From positions 1-8,859 of the forward strand of contig JAGQGA010000191.1 of assembly GCA_020432595.1 (NCBI GenBank): 8,859 bases of DNA. The letters are read 5' to 3'. Made by a program: the position numbers and the translations under genes. Under the pieces are notes generated by a model, which saw only the letters and a program-made list of their open reading frames with translations, searched no databases and was not told the DNA's origin. Of the stretch, positions 5,552 through 8,859 are shown one piece after another. Every line of letters starts with the position of its first letter. Position 1 is the first letter of the stretch. The DNA comes from Anaerolineales bacterium (GTDB lineage: Bacteria; Chloroflexota; Anaerolineae; Promineifilales; Promineifilaceae).

Positions 5552-7120
5552 AAACTTCACCACCAACTCCACCGTATGGTGCTGCTCGTCTTGGACAATG
5601 TTCATCTCATCCACCATATTCTGGATAAGAAACAGTCCCCAGCCGCGTGGCGATTGCTCGCCAGCCAGCTTTGCTGCTAAATTGGGTGGGCTGCCTGCGG
5701 AGAATGGTGCGCCACTTCCTTGATCGGTGATGGTAACGCGAACGGCCGTTTCTTCCAAAGCCACCGCTATCTTAACCGGAATCGAGGCATCGTACTGGTT
5801 GCCATGTTCCATCGCGTTCATCGTCGCCTCAGCAACGGCCGTTTTCAGCTTCTCCAACCGATTTGCAGGCAAACCGACATCTTGCACAATTTCAGCCACT
5901 TGCACCATCGCCAACCGCTCATTGCCCAAGGCCGACGGCACTTCAAACACAACGCCCTTGCTCGACTGTGCCGCTGGCTTGTGGCACTGAAGCACCACAA
6001 GCGTCACATCATCCTCTTGCTCCCAGCTCGGCCCCGTAAAACCAGCCAGTTGCTCTAGCAGAAAATCATTGAGCGTGGCCCCATCACCGTGCGTTCCTAA
6101 CGCCATCTGTAGCCGTGGAAAGCCAAACATCTCACCGTGCGGATCGTGTGCTTCAACCAAGCCATCGCTATACATCAGCACATAGTCGCCCCCATCAAGC
6201 GTCGTCTCTTTCTCTTCGTACCGCATTCCAAGCATCAGCCCTAAGGGCATTCCTGTGGCGCGTAATTCCACCACGCCATCGGCTGTATACCGATAAGCCA
6301 CATCGTGCCCTGCATTGGCGTAGCGTAAATGACCCGTAGCGGGGTCTAGCACCGCGTAAAAACAGGTGACAAACATTCTCGGTGGAATCTCTGCCACCAA
6401 AACCTCATTCGTCCGGGCCAATACGGCACCTGGGTCGGTTAACCGCTCGGCGGCGGCACGAAGTAAGGTACGTGTTGTTGCCATGACCAGCGCGGCCGGA
6501 ACACCCTTATCAGTGACATCGGCCACAATCAGCCCGATTTTGCCATCTTCAAAATAGATAAAGTCGTAAAAATCGCCACCTACTTCCCGCGCAGGCTGAT
6601 AGTAGGCGGTTAGCTGATAGCCTTCGATCTTGGGCAACGCTTGCGGCAGCAATGTTTGCTGAATCAGCCGCGCTACTTTTAGCTCTTGTTCAATGCGCTG
6701 TCGTTCCGCAAATTCTAACTGCTGTTGACGAACCAACTGGGCAACACGTAAGGCGGGGGCAGCTTGGATGCCTAAATCAACGAGGAACTTGCGGTCATCA
6801 CTTGAGTATTCCTGATCACTCAGCCGCTGGCTGAGGCTGATGAAGCCGATCATCTCGGTTTGGCTGACCAAAGGAACGAGAAGCTGCACCTTTGCTTCAT
6901 GCAACTGGCACAGAGCAGGGGAATCCAAATTGAGCCGCTCCAGTTCGATCACCCCTCGGCTGTTTTGCACATAGGCCAACAGTGGGTCGTGGGGAGCGAT
7001 GTCGAGGTGAATATGGGTGATAGAGGCGGCCGGCTGTGGCTGGGGTTCAACCATGACAGGAGTCGTAGCTGCCTCTTCTTTCCGTCCAGTTAAATTGCGC
7101 CAAATCCCTTGTAATGTCAT
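5534..7120 (-). CDS. GAF-like/SpoIIE PP2C phosphatase fused to HATPase_c serine-kinase domain (RsbU–RsbW-type fusion)
   Basis: A 528-residue soluble protein. Residues ~40–130 resemble a degenerate GAF sensor (…LLVPLVSQTEMIGFISLSQRLS…), then a short coiled-coil linker (~130–155) leads into a SpoIIE/PP2C phosphatase domain (~150–380). Its metal-binding motifs are intact: EVGGDFYDF (179–187, D183), DVTDKG (201–206), YSDGLVEA (317–324) and EDDVT (369–373). A HATPase_c domain of the RsbW/SpoIIAB type follows (~390–528), with N-box EATMNAMEHGN (431–441), G1 box DQGSG (466–470) and G2 region RGWGLFLIQ (492–500). The phosphatase should dephosphorylate a STAS partner and the kinase domain phosphorylate it, so opposing activities share one chain. 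The STAS gene lies immediately downstream. The start at 7120 has only a weak ribosome site, and an extended -10 (TGCTACAAT, 7138–7130) just upstream suggests an almost leaderless mRNA. No sigma factor is nearby, so the output is unknown. Confidence 0.93.
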   Translation of the reverse strand: MTLQGIWRNLTGRKEEAATTPVMVEPQPQPAASITHIHLDIAPHDPLLAYVQNSRGVIELERLNLDSPALCQLHEAKVQLLVPLVSQTEMIGFISLSQRLSDQEYSSDDRKFLVDLGIQAAPALRVAQLVRQQQLEFAERQRIEQELKVARLIQQTLLPQALPKIEGYQLTAYYQPAREVGGDFYDFIYFEDGKIGLIVADVTDKGVPAALVMATTRTLLRAAAERLTDPGAVLARTNEVLVAEIPPRMFVTCFYAVLDPATGHLRYANAGHDVAYRYTADGVVELRATGMPLGLMLGMRYEEKETTLDGGDYVLMYSDGLVEAHDPHGEMFGFPRLQMALGTHGDGATLNDFLLEQLAGFTGPSWEQEDDVTLVVLQCHKPAAQSSKGVVFEVPSALGNERLAMVQVAEIVQDVGLPANRLEKLKTAVAEATMNAMEHGNQYDASIPVKIAVALEETAVRVTITDQGSGAPFSAGSPPNLAAKLAGEQSPRGWGLFLIQNMVDEMNIVQDEQHHTVELVVKFGEIGD

Positions 7121-7129
7121 CGTGGTTCC

Positions 7130-7138
7130 ATTGTAGCA
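7130..7138 (-). promoter_or_regulatory. Candidate extended -10 for the phosphatase/kinase–STAS operon
   Basis: On the minus strand TGC-TACAAT occurs ten bases before the ATG at 7120. If used, transcription would start only a few bases before the start codon, giving a nearly leaderless message, which fits the poor Shine-Dalgarno there. No good -35 is visible at the usual distance, so the call rests on the -10 alone. Confidence 0.35.
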
Positions 7139-7155
7139 AGTTATCGTCTGCTAAA

Positions 7156-7174
7156 CGTTACGAAGATCGTTACG
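7156..7174. promoter_or_regulatory. Direct repeat CGTTACG x2 in the divergent promoter region
   Basis: CGTTACG occurs at 7156–7162 and again at 7168–7174, 12 bases apart start to start, about one helical turn. The second copy overlaps the place where the -35 of the plus-strand promoter (-10 at 7189–7194) should be. That is a common arrangement for a dimeric regulator, possibly the ribbon-helix-helix product of the next gene. Inferred from spacing only. Confidence 0.4.
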
Positions 7175-7185
7175 GGTATCTTTCA

Positions 7186-7194
7186 TGGTATAAT
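7186..7194 (+). promoter_or_regulatory. Extended -10 promoter for the antitoxin-like gene
   Basis: TGG-TATAAT gives a perfect consensus -10 (7189–7194) with the extended TGn element. The region 17 bases upstream lacks a consensus -35, which extended -10 promoters can tolerate. Expected transcription start is near 7201, with a leader of about 28 bases. Confidence 0.6.
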
Positions 7195-7202
7195 TTGGCT
7201 CA

Positions 7203-7214
7203 TTGATCGATCAA
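7203..7214. promoter_or_regulatory. 12-bp perfect palindrome TTGATCGATCAA, candidate autoregulatory operator
   Basis: TTGATCGATCAA lies just after the expected transcription start and immediately before the ribosome site (AAGGAGA, 7214–7220) of the antitoxin-like gene. A repressor bound here would block initiation or early elongation. Ribbon-helix-helix antitoxins commonly repress their own operons through such sites, so the neighbouring product is the obvious candidate binder. Confidence 0.45.
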
Positions 7215-7228
7215 AGGAGAGAGTAACC

Positions 7229-7549
7229 ATGACTCTTTTAACATTAGAACTAGAACCAGAATTGTATGAGAATCTCCGCCAAGAAGCGTCTCGTTTGGGC
7301 AAATCATTGGAAAAAACGGCCGAAACCATCCTCTATCAACGCCTAACCACACCCACATCCGCCAGTGGCAAAGCCAAAGCCATTAAAGCCCTGAAAAAAG
7401 CTGGCCTGCTCACCGAATTGGGGCCAGAAATGAAAAAACGAGCCGAGCAAGCCAACCTTTCTTTAGAAGAAGTACGCGCTGCTTTAGATGCTGCACCTGG
7501 CAAACCATTAAGTGAACTAATCATTGAAATGCGTGGGCCTAAAATATGA
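7229..7549 (+). CDS. Antitoxin-like protein with putative ribbon-helix-helix N-terminus
   Basis: A 106-residue soluble protein. Residues 1–39 fit a ribbon-helix-helix fold: a short strand (TLLTLELE), a first helix (PELYENLRQEASRLG) and a second (KSLEKTAETILYQRL). The rest is a charged helical tail (…KAIKALKKAGLLTELGPEMKKRAEQ…) ending in GKPLSELIIEMRGPKI. I recall short proteins of this shape and ending in Chloroflexota and cyanobacteria, where the C-terminal part would bind a toxin or partner, but no family name can be given with certainty. Start is well supported by AAGGAGA, a strong extended -10 and an operator-like palindrome. The stop overlaps an ATG (ATGA, 7546–7549), the usual arrangement for a coupled downstream toxin; that downstream frame closes after eight codons where an insertion sequence begins. 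A function as DNA-binding antitoxin is inference from fold and context. Confidence 0.7.
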   Translation: MTLLTLELEPELYENLRQEASRLGKSLEKTAETILYQRLTTPTSASGKAKAIKALKKAGLLTELGPEMKKRAEQANLSLEEVRAALDAAPGKPLSELIIEMRGPKI

Positions 7550-7572
7550 GCCATTTCTTTCCGTTTATCTAA
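7546..7572 (+). pseudogene. Stub of the coupled downstream gene, cut off by an insertion sequence
   Basis: An ATG overlapping the antitoxin-like stop (ATGA) opens a frame reading MSHFFPFI and then TAA. The final codons fall at or next to the presumed end of the insertion sequence whose transposase stop is at 7579. The overlapping start is what a translationally coupled partner gene would have, so this is probably the 5' end of a disrupted second gene of the operon. Eight residues are too few to identify the family, and the overlap could be accidental. Confidence 0.4.
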
Positions 7573-8531
7573 CTCATGTTACGCAGCGGCCTCTCTGATA
7601 GTAACAGGTTGAAGTCGTTGCAATTCTTGAAAAGCTTGTTGAATGGCAGATAAATACAACAGACTTTTCAATTGATAATGGTTCTTCTTTGTTTGTACTC
7701 TTAACAACTCGATTTTGACAAACGCCCAAAGCGCGGCAACGAAATGATTGGTTTGTGTCGTTTCTGTCCGAGTTGGCGATTTTGCCAACGCTGCATTCTG
7801 TTTGAGCGACCGATGATATTCCTCAACTTTCCACCGTCTTTGGTAGATTGTAATGATCTGGTCGGCTGTCAGGGTTAAGTCGCTGGTCACTAGATAGCGC
7901 ACACCCGTTGAGCCATCTTCGTTTGTGAAGACTTGGCGAATTAAATGGAGGGGAAAAGAAATCCCTTCCAGATAAATGAGTTGGGTTGTGCCTTCTGGTA
8001 TAGCCAGTTGGTCAATCCGCTGGTACAGTCCTTGCGCCTTATCTGCTTCACTTAAGGCGGTAAGTCGGTTGCTCTTGAGACCCATGACAAAATCTTTTCG
8101 CAAATCTAGTTTGACAAAACGCATGTTTTCAGTGGAAGCAAACCAAATGTCATTGAGGACATAACGAAAAGGGATTTGATTGTCGCAGACACTTTGTAAC
8201 ATTTGACGGTATCGTTCATTTTTGGTCTGCGAACTCTTACGCTTTTGTTTGCCACTTTTTTTATCCGTATATGGTTCTGTTTTAGAAACTATTTCAAACG
8301 TAACGGGCAAGGCAATCCCCTGTGCCTCATACAGGGCAGTCAAGAAGTTGATCCCTTTGATAGTTCGTTCTTTGCTATGGTCATAATGCCAACAAATGAT
8401 GTCGTTTTCATCGCTATACGGTTTTTCTTCGATAGAATCATCGATAATAATGACGCCTTCTTCGTGTTGCATCTGCCGAACATGCGGTTTGACCAACTTC
8501 CACCATGTTTTGGCTGTCATTTTTTCACTAG
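7571..8531 (-). mobile_element. IS4/IS701-like insertion sequence, 5' (transposase-start) end interrupted
   Basis: The element is recognised by its transposase. Its left limit is placed near 7571 because the plus-strand host gene frame ends there and the transposase stop is at 7579; AACTCATGTTACGCAG at 7571–7586 may contain the terminal repeat. Its other limit in this window is placed at CTAG (8528–8531), where transposase-family sequence ceases and a second element appears to begin. The remaining N-terminal part and second end should lie beyond the window. Exact ends were not confirmed, because the partner terminal repeat is not visible. Confidence 0.5.
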
Positions 8532-8592
8532 CAGTTTGTCGGAGAAGCAAGTTTCTCCAAACCTGAATGAATTCGGGGTAAACTTCGAGCAT
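7579..8592 (-). CDS. DDE transposase, IS4/IS701-like, probably 5'-truncated
   Basis: Reads 337 residues from the ATG at 8592; the frame is open to a TTG at 8607. Catalytic parts are intact (numbering from the ATG): first aspartate in IIIDDSIEEKP (D51), second in LNDIWFAS (D148), and the Y-R-E-K signature of IS4-type transposases in YQRRWKVEEYHRSLK (Y250, R253, E257, K264). The segments 'WHYDHSKERTIKGIN' and 'NAALAKSPTRTETTQTNH' are typical of an IS701/IS4-like group; I am not certain of the exact family. Family-like sequence begins only at S-E-K-M-T (codon at 8529–8527). The ~22 residues before it do not look like the family's usual N-terminus, which as I recall carries an additional DNA-binding region, and they coincide with the 5' end of the opposing transposase gene. 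There is no clear ribosome site. The frame is intact but the protein is probably a non-functional remnant. It carries no AACGGCCGTT. Confidence 0.85.
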   Translation of the reverse strand: MLEVYPEFIQVWRNLLLRQTASEKMTAKTWWKLVKPHVRQMQHEEGVIIIDDSIEEKPYSDENDIICWHYDHSKERTIKGINFLTALYEAQGIALPVTFEIVSKTEPYTDKKSGKQKRKSSQTKNERYRQMLQSVCDNQIPFRYVLNDIWFASTENMRFVKLDLRKDFVMGLKSNRLTALSEADKAQGLYQRIDQLAIPEGTTQLIYLEGISFPLHLIRQVFTNEDGSTGVRYLVTSDLTLTADQIITIYQRRWKVEEYHRSLKQNAALAKSPTRTETTQTNHFVAALWAFVKIELLRVQTKKNHYQLKSLLYLSAIQQAFQELQRLQPVTIREAAA

Positions 8593-8859
8593 GACCAGAA
8601 AATTCAAAATCGCGGACTACGAAAAGACCCTTGACTTGCAAATCACTTTGCGTGATGCTTTGCCACCCGACCATTTGGCTCGATTTATTGTGATGCTCAT
8701 ATCACAACTTGATTTACAGTCCATTTACAAGCAGTACCGTGACCAAGGTGCGCCACCCTACGCTCCAGAAATACTGGTGGGGCTGTTGGTTTACGGTTAT
8801 GCGACGGGCGTTTTCAGTTCGCGCAAGATTGAACGCGCAACCTACGAGGTACTCCCCTT
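8532..8859 (+). mobile_element. IS1182/IS5-like insertion sequence, left part only
   Basis: Inferred from the transposase beginning at 8591 and from the abrupt loss of IS701-like coding sequence at CTAG 8528–8531. On this reading the element starts with CAGTTTGTCGGAGAAGC and has a leader of about 59 bases holding a short hairpin (GGAGAA 8541–8546 with TTCTCC 8553–8558). The rest lies beyond the window. The left end is a prediction without its partner inverted repeat. Confidence 0.45.
8591..8859 (+). CDS. IS1182/IS5-like transposase, N-terminal part (runs off window)
   Basis: From the ATG at 8591 the frame is open for 89 codons to the window edge, beginning MTRKFKIADYEKTLDLQ. The segment 'GAPPYAPEILVGLLVYGYATGVFSSRKIERATYE' pattern (about residues 52–85) is characteristic of the N-terminal DUF772 domain of IS1182/IS5-type DDE transposases, which precedes the catalytic core. 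The catalytic residues would lie outside the window, so integrity cannot be judged. Its start codon overlaps the opposite-strand transposase start (CATG, 8590–8593). The ribosome site is weak (a GGGG about 12 bases upstream), common in insertion sequences. Confidence 0.8.
   Translation, partial: MTRKFKIADYEKTLDLQITLRDALPPDHLARFIVMLISQLDLQSIYKQYRDQGAPPYAPEILVGLLVYGYATGVFSSRKIERATYEVLP

Larger units (their letters stand above)
145..5843. repeat. Dispersed palindrome AACGGCCGTT, 19 exact copies
   Basis: Exact copies start at 145, 1918, 2005, 2170, 2278, 2389, 2605, 2751, 3014, 3443, 3616, 4056, 4203, 5255, 5265, 5360, 5450, 5741 and 5834; a 9-of-10 match is at 1128. Seventeen lie inside genes on both strands and two in the convergent spacer. 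A random 10-mer would be expected about 0.01 times in this window. None occurs from 5844 to 8859. The pattern resembles the highly iterated palindrome HIP1 of cyanobacteria in style, with a different sequence. Confidence 0.95.

Noticed and set aside
145..5843. CRISPR array interpretation of the repeated palindromes
   Set aside because: Copies are only 10 bp, irregularly spaced, and lie inside coding sequence.
5720..6058. Plus-strand frames antisense to the phosphatase/kinase gene
   Set aside because: The opposite strand carries intact PP2C and HATPase motifs throughout; these frames have none.
8203..8634. A 143-residue plus-strand frame antisense to the IS701-like transposase
   Set aside because: It is Phe-rich, the mirror of Lys/Glu-rich coding on the other strand, and overlaps the start of the real plus-strand transposase in another frame.

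Overview
The window looks like a piece of a chromosome from a free-living, multicellular-type bacterium, most probably of the phylum Chloroflexota (Anaerolineae/Caldilineae-like). This is inferred from gene content: a very large BTAD–ATPase–TPR regulator, an RsbU/RsbW-type fusion with a STAS partner, a short 'YRSYLLRLWQ' protein coupled to a lipoprotein, and a small antitoxin-like gene ending in 'GKPLSELIIEMRGPKI'. No rRNA or marker gene is present, so the assignment is tentative. A striking background feature is the 10-bp palindrome AACGGCCGTT, present 19 times between 145 and 5843.

Layout. 1–3144 (minus): the N-terminal 1048 residues of a SARP-like regulator whose 3' end lies outside the window. 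3145–3281: divergent control region with an AT-rich dyad. 3282–4033 (plus): a two-gene unit with ATGA overlap, a 67-residue protein of unknown function and a 183-residue lipoprotein. 4034–4231: convergent spacer with a perfect 15-bp hairpin. 4232–4930 (minus): isoprenylcysteine-methyltransferase-like membrane protein. 4931–5185: gene-free stretch bounded by perfect 15-bp inverted repeats 188 bp end to end (MITE-like). 5186–7120 (minus): a partner-switching module, a GAF-like/SpoIIE phosphatase/HATPase fusion followed by a STAS protein; the genes are separated by a degenerate 7–8-mer repeat. 7121–7228: divergent promoter region with a good extended -10, a 12-bp palindrome and direct repeats. 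7229–7549 (plus): a probable ribbon-helix-helix antitoxin-like gene. 7546–8859: insertion-sequence territory.

The right end reads as layered mobile-element damage. The gene that should follow the antitoxin-like gene starts at an overlapping ATGA but stops after eight codons, where an IS4/IS701-like transposase gene (minus, 7579–8592) begins. That transposase keeps all its catalytic residues but seems to have lost its N-terminus at about 8529, where a second, IS1182/IS5-like transposase gene (plus, 8591 to the window edge) takes over. The two start codons overlap in one CATG.

How the genes may work together: the phosphatase/kinase fusion and the STAS protein supply the switch parts of a partner-switching circuit, but no sigma factor or other output target is in view. 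The BTAD regulator and the small protein/lipoprotein pair are divergently transcribed and could share control; the sequence does not prove it.
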